A stretch of DNA of 64,000 nt from Modicisalibacter tunisiensis. Its GTDB lineage: Bacteria; Pseudomonadota; Gammaproteobacteria; Pseudomonadales; Halomonadaceae. Made by a program: the position numbers and the translations under genes. The DNA lies in NCBI RefSeq assembly GCF_020148005.1, contig NZ_JAGXFD010000001.1, forward strand, positions 2,197,739 to 2,261,738. Direction: 5' to 3'. Below are positions 38,318 through 47,815 of the stretch, in pieces. The first letter of the stretch is position 1. Every line of letters begins with the position of its first letter. A model generated the notes under the pieces. That model had not been told where the DNA came from. It did not search any database and saw only the letters and a program-made list of their open reading frames with translations.

Positions 38318-39259
38318 TCAGTGGAACATCGCGCTCACGGATTCCTCGTTGCTGACCCGGCGGATGGCCTCGGCGATCAGCCCGGCCACCGACAGCTGGC
38401 GAATCTTGCCGCTGCGGCGCGCCGGCTCGGAAAGCGGAATGGTATCGGCCACGACGAGTTCGTCAAGTACCGAGCCGCTGATGTTGTCGACGGCCGGGCC
38501 CGACAGGATCGGGTGCGTGGCGTAGGCGACGACGCGACGGGCACCGTGATCCTTGAGCGCCTCGGCGGCCTTGCACAGGGTGCCGGCGGTGTCGACCATG
38601 TCGTCGACCACCACGCAGGTGCGGTCGTCGATGTCGCCGATGATGTGCATGACCTGGGCCTGGTTGGCCTGCGGGCGGCGCTTGTCGATGATCGCCAGGT
38701 CGGCGTTGAGCTGCTTGGCGATGGCGCGGGCCCGCACCACGCCGCCGACGTCCGGCGAGACCACCACCAGGTCGTCGTAGTTCTGGCGCTCGATGTCGTC
38801 GAGCAGGATCGGCGAGCCGTAGACGTTGTCCACCGGCACGTCGAAGAAGCCCTGGATCTGGTCGGCGTGCAGGTCCATGGTCATCACCCGGTCGACACCG
38901 GCCTTGACCATCATGTCGGCGACCACCTTGGCGGAGATCGGCACGCGGGCGGAGCGCACCCGGCGATCCTGACGGGCGTAGCCGAAGTAGGGCACCACAG
39001 CGGTGATCCGGGTGGCGGACGCGCGACGCAGGGCGTCCACCATGAGGATCAGTTCCATCAGGTTGTCGTTGGTCGGGGCGCAGGTGGACTGCAGGATGAA
39101 GACGTCCTTGCCGCGAACGTTCTCGTTGATCTCGACCGCGATCTCGCCGTCGCTGAACTGGCCGACCGTGGCGTGGCCCAGCCGATTGTCGAGGGCCTCG
39201 GCTACCTTGCGGGCGAGTTCGGGATTGGCGTTCCCGGCGAAAACCATCAATTTAGACAC
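38318..39259 (-). CDS. prs: Ribose-phosphate pyrophosphokinase
   Basis: A 313-residue enzyme making PRPP from ribose-5-phosphate and ATP for nucleotide, His and Trp synthesis. Motifs: [17 protein letters not shown]-type region (residue about 36-53), [26 protein letters not shown] (about 130-146), and the PRPP-binding loop [12 protein letters not shown] (about 218). Length close to E. coli Prs (315). tRNA-Gln stands 66 bases upstream. Probably heads the prs-rplY transcript. Confidence 0.96.
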   Translation of the reverse strand: MSKLMVFAGNANPELARKVAEALDNRLGHATVGQFSDGEIAVEINENVRGKDVFILQSTCAPTNDNLMELILMVDALRRASATRITAVVPYFGYARQDRRVRSARVPISAKVVADMMVKAGVDRVMTMDLHADQIQGFFDVPVDNVYGSPILLDDIERQNYDDLVVVSPDVGGVVRARAIAKQLNADLAIIDKRRPQANQAQVMHIIGDIDDRTCVVVDDMVDTAGTLCKAAEALKDHGARRVVAYATHPILSGPAVDNISGSVLDELVVADTIPLSEPARRSGKIRQLSVAGLIAEAIRRVSNEESVSAMFH

Positions 39260-39325
39260 GCGCAGCCACCTTTGGAGTCTTGGGGGATCTCAGGAGCGGG
39301 ATTGTGCGGTCGCGTTCGGAAGGAA

Positions 39326-39400
39326 TGGCTGGGGTACCAGGATTCGAACCTGGGAATGGCGGTACCAGAAACCGCTGCCTTACCACTTGGCTATACCCCA
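39326..39400 (-). tRNA. tRNA-Gln (CUG)
   Basis: 75 bases with an encoded CCA. Acceptor TGGGGTA/TACCCCA, a three-pair D stem (GCC/GGC), anticodon stem GCGGT/ACCGC with loop TTCTGGT, T-arm CCAGG TTCGAAT CCTGG, discriminator G. Anticodon positions 34-36 read CTG. Position 37 is G, whereas E. coli tRNA-Gln has A there. Identity elements (U1-A72, G73, the U35/G36) fit glutaminyl-tRNA synthetase. Lies between ispE and prs, a common gammaproteobacterial position. Confidence 0.93.
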
Positions 39401-39471
39401 GTAGTCATGACTTCCAGAACTCATCGCGACATCGGGTCGCGATTGCAACCACGGTAGCGCCGGCAAGCCGT

Positions 39472-40323
39472 TCAGAGCAGGCCCAGCGCCCGATGGAGGG
39501 GTGAGGTGTCGCAGCCGCGAGCCTTGAAGGCCTGCCAGCCCTCGCCGACACGGGACAGTATCCTATCGGCCTCGGATTCCTGCGTCAAATGGCAGAACAC
39601 GCAGGCGCCGGTGCCGGTCAGCAGGCTCGGTGCATGGTGCGACAGCCAGTCGAGTGCCTCGCCCACGGCCGGGTATAGCGCGCGAACGGTCGGCTGGCAG
39701 TCGTTGCGCCAGGCGATCGGCCCCTCCTGCAATGCGCGCGCCATGGTAATGGGGGGGGTGTCACGTGTCAATTCGGGCGCCTGAAACACCGCCGGCGTGG
39801 ACACCGCGACGCCGGGGTGAATGACCACGAACCAGCCGGCGTCGAGGGACACCGGGACGAGGCGCTCGCCGATGCCCTCGGCCCAGGCGGAGCGGCCGCG
39901 CACGAAGACCGGCACATCGGCGCCCAGCGTCAGGCCCAGACCGGCCAGGTCGTCGAGGTCGAGCCCCAGCCCCCAGAGCCGGTCGAGCCCCAGCAGGGTG
40001 GTCGCCGCGTTGGAGCTTCCGCCGCCCAGCCCGCCGCCCATCGGCAGGCGCTTGTCGAGGCGGATGTCGGCGCCGCGGCGACAGCCGCTGGCCTGTTGCA
40101 GCAGGGTGGCGGCACGTACCACCAGGTTGTCCGCGTGGGCCACGCCGGGCACGGCCGGCGAGAGGGTGATGCGGCCGTCGTCACGGGGCGTGAAATGCAG
40201 GGTGTCGCCGGTGTCGAGCAGCTGGAACAGCGTCTGCAGCTCGTGGTAGCCGTCGGCGCGGCGCCCGGTGATGTGCAGCAGGCGATTGAGCTTGGCCGGC
40301 GCCGGCAGGCTCAGTGACGTCAT
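39472..40323 (-). CDS. ispE: 4-diphosphocytidyl-2-C-methyl-D-erythritol kinase
   Basis: A 283-residue GHMP kinase of the MEP isoprenoid pathway. Substrate-site Lys in LPAPAKLNRLLHITGRRADGYH-type N-terminus (split here: PAPAKLNRLL and GRRADGYHEL); ATP loop LPMGGGLGGGSSNAATTL. The ATG at 40323 overlaps the lolB stop (ATGA), while the open frame extends to 40410 inside lolB. A run of eight G bases (39751-39758, C on the coding strand) within the gene is a slippage-prone site. Confidence 0.95.
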   Translation of the reverse strand: MTSLSLPAPAKLNRLLHITGRRADGYHELQTLFQLLDTGDTLHFTPRDDGRITLSPAVPGVAHADNLVVRAATLLQQASGCRRGADIRLDKRLPMGGGLGGGSSNAATTLLGLDRLWGLGLDLDDLAGLGLTLGADVPVFVRGRSAWAEGIGERLVPVSLDAGWFVVIHPGVAVSTPAVFQAPELTRDTPPITMARALQEGPIAWRNDCQPTVRALYPAVGEALDWLSHHAPSLLTGTGACVFCHLTQESEADRILSRVGEGWQAFKARGCDTSPLHRALGLL

Positions 40324-40931
40324 GAGGACTCCGGATTCGGATGCCATTCCTTGACCACCAGGGTGGCGCGCAGCCCGGGAAAGGTCATCACCACGCGGCT
40401 GGGCAGCCACAGGCCGCCGGCGCGGGTCCAGTCACGGTAGTCGATGGTCCAGCCGGCCTGGTGCAGCTGCAGGGGAAAGCCCCGGTCGTCGCGGGTCAGG
40501 CGGTGCGCGACGATCGGCGCCGGCAGGCCGCGCACCCAGTCGTCGAGCGCCGAGACGGGCAGCGACCAGCCGAGCTGCTGTTCCATCAGCCGTTCCGGGG
40601 TGTCGGCGGTGAAACGGCCCTTGCCGGTGGTCAGCACGACCCCGTCGGGGCCGCCCTCGAGGACGCTGCGACCGCTGCCGAAGGGGCCGCTGATCAGCAT
40701 GTGGTAGCGCGAGGCGCGCTGGACCCAGTCGAGGTTGGCGCTGGTGGCGTCATCGGGCGTGCGCAGGCCGACCTTGCCGGCCAGGCGCCAGTGGTCGAAG
40801 GCTTCCAGCCGGGCCTTCTGGGCGTCCCAGTCGCCGCGCTCGCGGGGCTGTTCCGGCGACGGGGCCTGGCTGGCGCAGCCCGCCAGCGTCAGCAGGGCGA
40901 GCAGCAGGGCGGGAAAGGCGAGAGATCGCAT
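40320..40931 (-). CDS. lolB: Outer-membrane lipoprotein receptor LolB
   Basis: A 203-residue lipoprotein that accepts lipoproteins from LolA and inserts them into the outer membrane. Signal peptide with lipobox LLTLAGC (Cys 19), then AFDHWRLAGKVGLRTPDD and ANLDWVQRASRYHMLISGPFG, where the LolB core begins. LPVSALDDWVRGLPAP is the second conserved segment. Sits in the conserved lolB-ispE-tRNA-Gln-prs order; overlaps ispE. Partner of LolC/LolD encoded at 24-26 kb. Confidence 0.93.
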   Translation of the reverse strand: MRSLAFPALLLALLTLAGCASQAPSPEQPRERGDWDAQKARLEAFDHWRLAGKVGLRTPDDATSANLDWVQRASRYHMLISGPFGSGRSVLEGGPDGVVLTTGKGRFTADTPERLMEQQLGWSLPVSALDDWVRGLPAPIVAHRLTRDDRGFPLQLHQAGWTIDYRDWTRAGGLWLPSRVVMTFPGLRATLVVKEWHPNPESS

Positions 40932-40934
40932 GGG

Positions 40935-42653
40935 TCACTCCGGTCGGGCATGGGTGGGTGCGAGGGCCGGGATGCGCTGGATCAGCGCCTCGATCTGGGG
41001 CCGCGAGTCGAAGCGTTCGAGGGCCTCGGCCACCAGGCGGCGGGCCTCCGCGCGCCGGCCCTGTTGCCACAGCACTTCCGCCAGGTGGGCGGCGATCTCC
41101 TGGTCGGGCTGGCGCCGATAGGCCTCGCGCAGGTGCACCAGCGCCTGCTGCGGCCGGCCGAGCTTGTACTGCAGCCAGCCCATGCTGTCGATGACCGCCG
41201 GATTGTCGGGCGCAAGGCGGTAGGCCTTCTCGATCAGCGGGCGCGCCTCGTCGAGACGCTCGGTCTCGTCGAGCAGGGTGTAGCCCAGGGCGTTGAGGGC
41301 TGCGGCGTCCTCGGGCTGCTGCTCGAGGATGCGGCGCAGGTCGCTCTCCATGCCGGCGATGTCGCCCTGCTGGTAGCGGCGCATGCCGCGCATGAAGCGC
41401 AGTTGCGTGTCGTCGGGACGACGCTTCAGGGCGCGGTCGAGCAGGGCGTCGGCCTCGGTCTCCTGGTGATGCTCGCTCAGCAGCTGGACCTCGATCGCCG
41501 CCAGCTCGCCGTAGGACTCGGGATGTCGCAGGCGTTCGACGTGCAGGAAGGTCCGGGCGTCGGGCAGCCGGTCGTGCTCGGCCAGCATCTGCGCGGCCCG
41601 CCGGCGGGCGTCGAGGAAGCCGTCGCCGGGCGGGACCTGGCGATAGTAGAGCAGGGCATTGTCCACCTCGCCTTCGGTCTCGGCGATCATGCCCAGCAGG
41701 ATGAAGGCCGCCGGCGAGGCGTCGTCCTGTTCGATGAGCGGCAGCAGCAGGCGCTTGGCCGGGGCCGGGTAGCCCTCCTCGAGGTACAGGCGGGCCAGGG
41801 CCAGGCGCAGTTGCGGGGCGTCGGCATGGCGCTCGAGCAGCGTGTCGATGCGCGACTCGGCGGCGTCGACGTTGCCCAGGCGCAGCTGCGCCTGGGCCAG
41901 CAGCAGGGTCAGGCGGCTGTCGTCGGGCGCCGCCTCGAGCCCGCGACGGGCGGCGTCGCGGGCGGCGGCGTAGCGGTCTTCCTGCAGGGCGAGGCGCGTG
42001 CGGGCCAGCCACAGCCCCGGGAGCTCGGGATGGCGCTCGGCGAGTCGCGACAGACGGGTCTCGGCGCGCCGGGTGTCGCCGCCGGCGGCCTCCAGCAGGG
42101 CCGTGGCCAGTTGCGCCTGCGGCTGGTCGTCGTACTCGGCGAGGAAGTCCTGCAGGCGTGCGATCAGCGGGGCCGGGGCGACGTTCTGCTCGATGGCGGT
42201 CTCGGCGAAGCCGGTGAGATCCCCCTGGCCGCCACGTGCCGCCAGGGTCAGGCGCTGGTTCAGGCTGTCCAGCCAGTCGCCGCGTTCCATGGCCAGGCCG
42301 GCGAGCAGGCGGGCGGGCGCCTCGGCGTCCGGCGCCAGCGACTGCCAGCGGCGCGCGGCCTGCTCGAGCAGGTCGCGGTCGTCGGTGTAGCGGGCGGCGA
42401 GGGTGGCGCGCTCGGCCAGGGCCGCGGAGTGATAGCGTTGCGCGGCGTCCAGGTAGCCCCGGGTGGCGCGGGCGAAATCACCCCGCTGGCCGGCCAGCTC
42501 GGCGCTGATCAGGGTGGTCAGGCCCGCGGCGTCCAGCCCCGATTCCACGGGCGGGGCCGAGGCCATGGGATCCGCCGGCGGGGGCGGTGAAAGGGTCTGG
42601 CAGCCCGCCAGCCAGGTGGCGGTCAGTGTCGTCACAAGCCAGCGTGCGTGCAT
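40935..42653 (-). CDS. TPR-repeat lipoprotein of unknown function
   Basis: A 572-residue lipoprotein (lipobox TATWLAGC, Cys 18) made almost wholly of tetratricopeptide repeats; for example ALNALGYTLLDETERLDEAR and AVIDSMGWLQYKLGRPQQAL near residue 430-490, typical TPR pairs. A homologue stands upstream of lolB in Pseudomonas (PA4667 by memory), so the neighbourhood is conserved. TPR arrays bind proteins; the lipid anchor places it at the periplasmic face of a membrane. Three bases separate it from lolB, so co-transcription is likely and a link to outer-membrane assembly is a reasonable guess. Confidence 0.85.
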   Translation of the reverse strand: MHARWLVTTLTATWLAGCQTLSPPPPADPMASAPPVESGLDAAGLTTLISAELAGQRGDFARATRGYLDAAQRYHSAALAERATLAARYTDDRDLLEQAARRWQSLAPDAEAPARLLAGLAMERGDWLDSLNQRLTLAARGGQGDLTGFAETAIEQNVAPAPLIARLQDFLAEYDDQPQAQLATALLEAAGGDTRRAETRLSRLAERHPELPGLWLARTRLALQEDRYAAARDAARRGLEAAPDDSRLTLLLAQAQLRLGNVDAAESRIDTLLERHADAPQLRLALARLYLEEGYPAPAKRLLLPLIEQDDASPAAFILLGMIAETEGEVDNALLYYRQVPPGDGFLDARRRAAQMLAEHDRLPDARTFLHVERLRHPESYGELAAIEVQLLSEHHQETEADALLDRALKRRPDDTQLRFMRGMRRYQQGDIAGMESDLRRILEQQPEDAAALNALGYTLLDETERLDEARPLIEKAYRLAPDNPAVIDSMGWLQYKLGRPQQALVHLREAYRRQPDQEIAAHLAEVLWQQGRRAEARRLVAEALERFDSRPQIEALIQRIPALAPTHARPE

Positions 42654-42987
42654 GCCGTCCTCTATGTCGTGAACCGCTCGTCGCGGGCCTTCCCCGGGGG
42701 CCCCGGAACGCCTCCCTGCCGGCAGGGCCGGGCCGAGCTGTCAGCATACCGGTTCGCCGGGGGCGGGCAAAGTCGTGGCGGGCCGGGTGGGGGCGTCGGG
42801 GGTTGCGTGTCGCCGGGCGCGTCCCCATGTCGGGGCGTGCTGTGATAGACTGGGGCGCCGAAAACGGCCAGTCACTCAAGGTCATGCCGCATGACCGCGC
42901 CGCCAGGTCGTGCCGTGAGCCCGTGTGGCTCCTGCCGTCCGACCCGGGGTGTTCTCGATCGCCTAGGACTCAACGACCCTGACTGCA
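42654..42987. other. 334-base divergent intergenic region before hemA
   Basis: Very GC-rich and without a convincing gene. The best promoter signal toward hemA is an extended -10, TG-A-TAGACT at 42843-42851, with no good -35. A GC hairpin-like stretch (TGCCGGCA, 42717-42724) lies on the TPR-gene side. No riboswitch fold was recognised. Confidence 0.4.
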
Positions 42988-44262
42988 ATGACCCTTCTCG
43001 CTCTGGGAATCAATCACAAGACCGCGGACGTGGCGGTACGCGAACAGGTCGCCTTCACGCCCGAGCAGCTGGAAGCCGCCCTGGCGCAGCTCAAGGCGTT
43101 GCCGGTGGTCGACGAAGCCGCGGTGCTCTCGACCTGCAATCGCACCGAACTCTACTGCGTCATTCAGTCGCAGGGCGAGCGGCCGCTGCTGGAGTGGCTC
43201 GGTGGCTTTCACGGCCTGCCGGTCGAATCACTGATGCGCTGCGCCTACCACTACCTCGACGACGCCGCGGCCCGGCATCTGATGCGTGTCGCCTCGGGGC
43301 TGGACTCGATGGTGCTGGGCGAGCCGCAGATCCTCGGCCAGATCAAGGATGCCTACCAGCAGGCGCGCCAGGTCAAGGGGCTGGGTGGCGAGCTCGAGCG
43401 GTTGTTCCAGCACACCTTCGCGGTGGCCAAGCAGGTGCGCACCGAGACCGGCATCGGCGAGAACCCGGTGTCGGTGGCCTATGCCGCGGTCAGCCTGGCG
43501 AGCCGCATCTTCGACGACTTCTCGCGTTCCCGGGCGCTGCTGGTGGGGGCCGGCGAGACCATCGAGCTGGTCGCGCGCCACCTCCATGAAGCGGGCGTGC
43601 GGGAGCTGACCGTGGCCAACCGCACCCGCGAGCGGGCCGAGCAGCTGGCCGGCGAGTTCGGCGCCGAGGCCATCGCCCTGGGCGAGATCCCGCGTGCCCT
43701 GGAGCAGGCCGACATCGTCATCACCTCCACGGCGGCCCCGCTGCCGATTCTCGGCAAGGGCATGGTCGAGCGGGCGCTCAAGGTGCGTCGTCATCGCCCG
43801 ATCTTCATGGTCGACATCGCCGTGCCGCGGGACATCGAGCCCCAGGTGGGCGAGCTCGACGATGTCTTCCTCTATACCGTCGACAATCTTCACGAAGTGA
43901 TCGAGGAGAACCGCCGGCACCGCCAGGTCGCGGCCCGTCAGGCCGAGGAGCTGATCGACCAGGGCGTGGGGCAGTGGCTTCACGAGCGCCGGGTGCGGGG
44001 CGCGGGCGACCTGATCCGCCGCTACCGCGAGCAGGGCGAGGCGCAGCGCCAGGCCGCCGAGGCCCAGGCGCTGGCCCAGCTGGCGCGGGGCGGCGACCCG
44101 GAGAAGGTCCTGCGCCGGCTCAGCCAGCAGCTCACCAATCGCCTGCTGCACGGGCCGACCCTGCGCCTGCGCGAGGCCTCCGGTGCCGAGCGACACGACC
44201 TCATCCAGGCGGCCGAAAGCCTGCTGCTCGACCCCGCCGCGCCCTCCCAGGACCCGGAATAG
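42988..44262 (+). CDS. hemA: Glutamyl-tRNA reductase
   Basis: A 424-residue enzyme that reduces glutamyl-tRNA to glutamate-1-semialdehyde, the first committed step of tetrapyrrole synthesis. N-terminal [19 protein letters not shown], the nucleophilic Cys in [11 protein letters not shown] (about 49), NADPH Rossmann segment [17 protein letters not shown] (about 180) and C-terminal dimer domain. Length standard. Leads hemA-prfA-prmC with 8 bases to prfA. No strong Shine-Dalgarno was seen. Confidence 0.95.
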   Translation: MTLLALGINHKTADVAVREQVAFTPEQLEAALAQLKALPVVDEAAVLSTCNRTELYCVIQSQGERPLLEWLGGFHGLPVESLMRCAYHYLDDAAARHLMRVASGLDSMVLGEPQILGQIKDAYQQARQVKGLGGELERLFQHTFAVAKQVRTETGIGENPVSVAYAAVSLASRIFDDFSRSRALLVGAGETIELVARHLHEAGVRELTVANRTRERAEQLAGEFGAEAIALGEIPRALEQADIVITSTAAPLPILGKGMVERALKVRRHRPIFMVDIAVPRDIEPQVGELDDVFLYTVDNLHEVIEENRRHRQVAARQAEELIDQGVGQWLHERRVRGAGDLIRRYREQGEAQRQAAEAQALAQLARGGDPEKVLRRLSQQLTNRLLHGPTLRLREASGAERHDLIQAAESLLLDPAAPSQDPE

Positions 44263-44270
44263 GACACTGC

Positions 44271-45355
<1,085 letters not shown>

Positions 45356-45356
<1 letters not shown>

Positions 45357-46210
45357 TGCGCATCGACCGCCTGCTGGCCGCGGCCACGACACGCCTGACG
45401 GCGGCCGGTTCGCCGACGCCGCGCCTCGATGCCGAGGTGCTGCTGGCCCACGTGCTGGGGCGCGACCGGACCTGGCTGTATACCTGGGGCGACCGCGAGC
45501 TCGACGGCTTCGAGCGGGCGCGCTTCGAGGCCCTGGTGGCGGCGCGCGACGGCGGGCAGCCGGTGGCCTACCTGACCGGGGAACGCGAGTTCTGGGGGCT
45601 GCCCCTGCTGACCGAGGCGACCACGCTGATCCCGCGTCCCGACACGGAAACCCTGGTCGAGGCGGCGCTGGCCGGCGACACGCCCGAGTCGGCGGCGGTG
45701 CTCGACCTCGGCACCGGCAGCGGCGCGATCGCCCTGGCATTGGCCAGCGAGCGACCGGGCTGGGAGGTTACCGGGGTCGACCGGGTCCCGGCGGCCGTGG
45801 CCCTGGCGCGGCGCAACGCCGAGCGGTTGGGCATCTTGAATGCGGCCTTTCACGAGAGCCACTGGTTCGACGCCCTGGCCGGGCGACGCTTTGCGCTGAT
45901 CGTGGCCAATCCGCCCTACCTGGCCGTCGACGACCCCCACCTGGCGCGCGGCGACGTGCGCTTCGAGCCGGCTTCGGCGCTGGTTGCCGAGGACCGGGGG
46001 CGGGCGGATCTCCTGCACCTGATCGACACGGCCCGCGGCCATCTGCTGGCCGGCGGACGCCTGCTGCTGGAGCACGGCATGGCGCAGGACGAGTGGCTGC
46101 GCGAGGCGTTCCGGGCCGCCGGCTTCGCGACGGTTCACACGCATGCCGATCTGGCCGGGCTGCCTCGAGTGACCGAGGGGCGCTGGCCGGGATCCGTCGA
46201 CGGGGCGTGA
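45356..46210 (+). CDS. prmC: Release factor glutamine methyltransferase PrmC (HemK)
   Basis: A 284-residue SAM-dependent enzyme that methylates the GGQ glutamine of release factors. N-terminal helical domain, then LIPRPDTETLVEAAL, SAM motif VLDLGTGSGAIALALA and the catalytic NPPY in LIVANPPYLAVDDPHL. Start overlaps the prfA stop. Standard length. A 171-base gap with an inverted repeat follows. Confidence 0.95.
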
Positions 46211-46303
46211 CTGGCCCCCCTTCCCGGGAATGTGATATGAGTGTGTGGCGGCCGTGTGCCGGCATGGTGAATTCGGCTGCCCTCATGTCCTTTCGTGTGA
46301 TGT

Positions 46304-46336
46304 ATTTGCCGCCGGCTGCCCTGCCGGGCGGCAAAT
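46304..46336 (+). terminator. Perfect inverted repeat between prmC and lrp
   Basis: ATTTGCCGCC (46304-46313) and GGCGGCAAAT (46327-46336) enclose 13 bases, GGCTGCCCTGCCG. It may end the hemA-prfA-prmC transcript or act in the lrp leader, 46 bases before the lrp ATG. Only short T/A ends and no T-run. Confidence 0.45.
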
Positions 46337-46381
46337 TCAGATGATCATTCTGCCGGTTGGCAGCGGGGAATCGACCCAACA

Positions 46382-46882
46382 ATGAAAGCCAAGACCCGAT
46401 CGCTGGACCGTATCGACCTCAATATCCTGCGCTGCCTGCAGGAAAACGCCCGTATCTCCTATGTCGACCTGGCATCGCAGGTCGGCCTGTCCACCACGCC
46501 CTGCCTGGAGCGCGTCAAGCGCCTGGAGCGGGCCGGCATCATCCGCGGCTATCGGGCCGTGCTCGATCCGCGGGCGCTCAAGGCCAACCTGCTGGTGTTC
46601 GTCGAGATCTGCCTGGAAACCCAGTCGCCGACGGTCTTCGACGAGTTTCGCCGGGCGGTGGCCAAGCTGCCGCAGATCCAGGAGTGCCATCTGGTCTCCG
46701 GTCAGTTCGACTACATCCTCAAGTGCCGGATTCCGGAGATGTCCGCCTATCGCCAGCTGCTCGGCGACGTGGTGCTGACCCTGCCCGGGGTCAAGGAATC
46801 GAAGAGCTACGTGGTGATGGAGGAGGTCAAGGAGGAGTTTGTCCTGCACGTCCCCGAGCTCGAGCAACTCGACGAGAAATAG
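46382..46882 (+). CDS. lrp: Leucine-responsive regulatory protein Lrp
   Basis: A 166-residue global regulator, very close to E. coli Lrp (164). N-terminal helix-turn-helix (LDRIDLNILRCLQENARIS; LASQVGLSTTPCLERVKRLE) and C-terminal RAM ligand domain (IQECHLVSGQFDYILKCR; LPGVKESKSYVVMEEVKEE). The tail FVLHVPELEQLDEK differs from E. coli. It is inserted between prmC and moeB, which are usually adjacent, and lies just upstream of the polyamine locus. A role in polyamine or amino-acid control is inference from position. Confidence 0.92.
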   Translation: MKAKTRSLDRIDLNILRCLQENARISYVDLASQVGLSTTPCLERVKRLERAGIIRGYRAVLDPRALKANLLVFVEICLETQSPTVFDEFRRAVAKLPQIQECHLVSGQFDYILKCRIPEMSAYRQLLGDVVLTLPGVKESKSYVVMEEVKEEFVLHVPELEQLDEK

Positions 46883-46905
46883 CCACCCAGCCTGGTGCCC
46901 CTGTC

Positions 46906-47655
46906 ATGAACGATGAATCCCTGCTGCGCTACAGTCGCCATATCATGCTCGATGCCATCGACATCGCCGGGCAGGAGCGGCTGCTGGCCGGCCATGCCCT
47001 GGTGATCGGCGCCGGCGGGCTGGGCTCGCCCGTGGCCCTCTATCTGGCCGCGGCCGGGGTGGGGCGGCTGACCTTGGCGGACGCCGACCGCGTCGACCTG
47101 ACCAACCTGCAGCGCCAGATCGCCCACGGCGAGGCGGATGTCGGGCGCAACAAGGCCGAGTCCGCCGCCGCGGCGGTGCAGCGGCTCAACCCCCATTGCG
47201 AGGTGCGCCCCCTGGGTCATCATCTCGAGGGCGAGGCACTTGACGCGGCGGTGGCCGAGGCCGACGTGGTGCTCGACTGCACGGATCGCTTCGCCAGTCG
47301 CTATGCCATCAACCGGGCCTGCCTGGCCGCCGGTCGGCCGCTGGTGTCGGGCGCGGCGATCCGCTTTTCCGGGCAGCTGGCGGTGTTCGACCCGCGCCGC
47401 GCGGACTCGCCCTGCTACGCCTGTCTCTATCCCCCCGAGGCGGGGGAGGAGGAAGAGCTGCGCTGCGCGGAAAGCGGCGTGGCGGGGCCGCTGGTGGGGG
47501 TCATCGGCACCTTTCAGGCGCTCGAGGCGGTCAAGCTGCTCAGCGGCGCGGGCCACGTGCACCAGGGGCTGTCCACCTTCGACGGCCTGCGGGGGGAATG
47601 GCGGCGCTTCAACATCGCGCGCGACCCCGCCTGTCCGGACTGTGGCGGGCGCTGA
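46906..47655 (+). CDS. moeB: MoeB/ThiF-family sulfur-carrier adenylyltransferase
   Basis: A 249-residue E1-like enzyme that adenylates the C-terminus of MoaD (molybdopterin) or ThiS. Nucleotide motif VIGAGGLGSPVALYLAAAGVG (about 30-50), DLTNLQRQI, and two zinc CxxC pairs, SPCYACLYP and CPDCGGR at the end. MoeB fits the hemA-prfA-prmC-moeB neighbourhood of gammaproteobacteria, but MoeB and ThiF cannot be told apart securely by eye. ATG at 46906, 23 bases after lrp. Confidence 0.9.
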   Translation: MNDESLLRYSRHIMLDAIDIAGQERLLAGHALVIGAGGLGSPVALYLAAAGVGRLTLADADRVDLTNLQRQIAHGEADVGRNKAESAAAAVQRLNPHCEVRPLGHHLEGEALDAAVAEADVVLDCTDRFASRYAINRACLAAGRPLVSGAAIRFSGQLAVFDPRRADSPCYACLYPPEAGEEEELRCAESGVAGPLVGVIGTFQALEAVKLLSGAGHVHQGLSTFDGLRGEWRRFNIARDPACPDCGGR

Positions 47656-47692
47656 GGCTACCGGCGCCAGGTCGTTATCTGTTATTGAATAC

Positions 47693-47722
47693 TTGACATT
47701 CGACGTCTTGGTGGTGTCAGAC
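47693..47722 (+). promoter_or_regulatory. Candidate promoter of the polyamine locus
   Basis: Perfect -35 TTGACA at 47693-47698 and a weak -10 TCAGAC at 47717-47722 with an 18-base spacer. It lies 94 bases before the first oxidoreductase ATG, in an AT-richer pocket after moeB. Confidence 0.45.
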
Positions 47723-47737
47723 TAGGCGTCAATTGCT

Positions 47738-47753
47738 GCGGTATTGATACCGC
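47738..47753 (+). promoter_or_regulatory. Perfect 16-base palindrome, candidate operator
   Basis: GCGGTATTGATACCGC is an inverted repeat of two 7-base arms around TG. It sits just downstream of the candidate promoter at 47693-47722, where a repressor would block initiation. Regulator unknown. Confidence 0.5.
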
Positions 47754-47815
47754 CTGGTAAAAGAATTCAACAACAATCAGGCCAACGGGATGGCCGACCT
47801 ACCGGGATACTCGCG

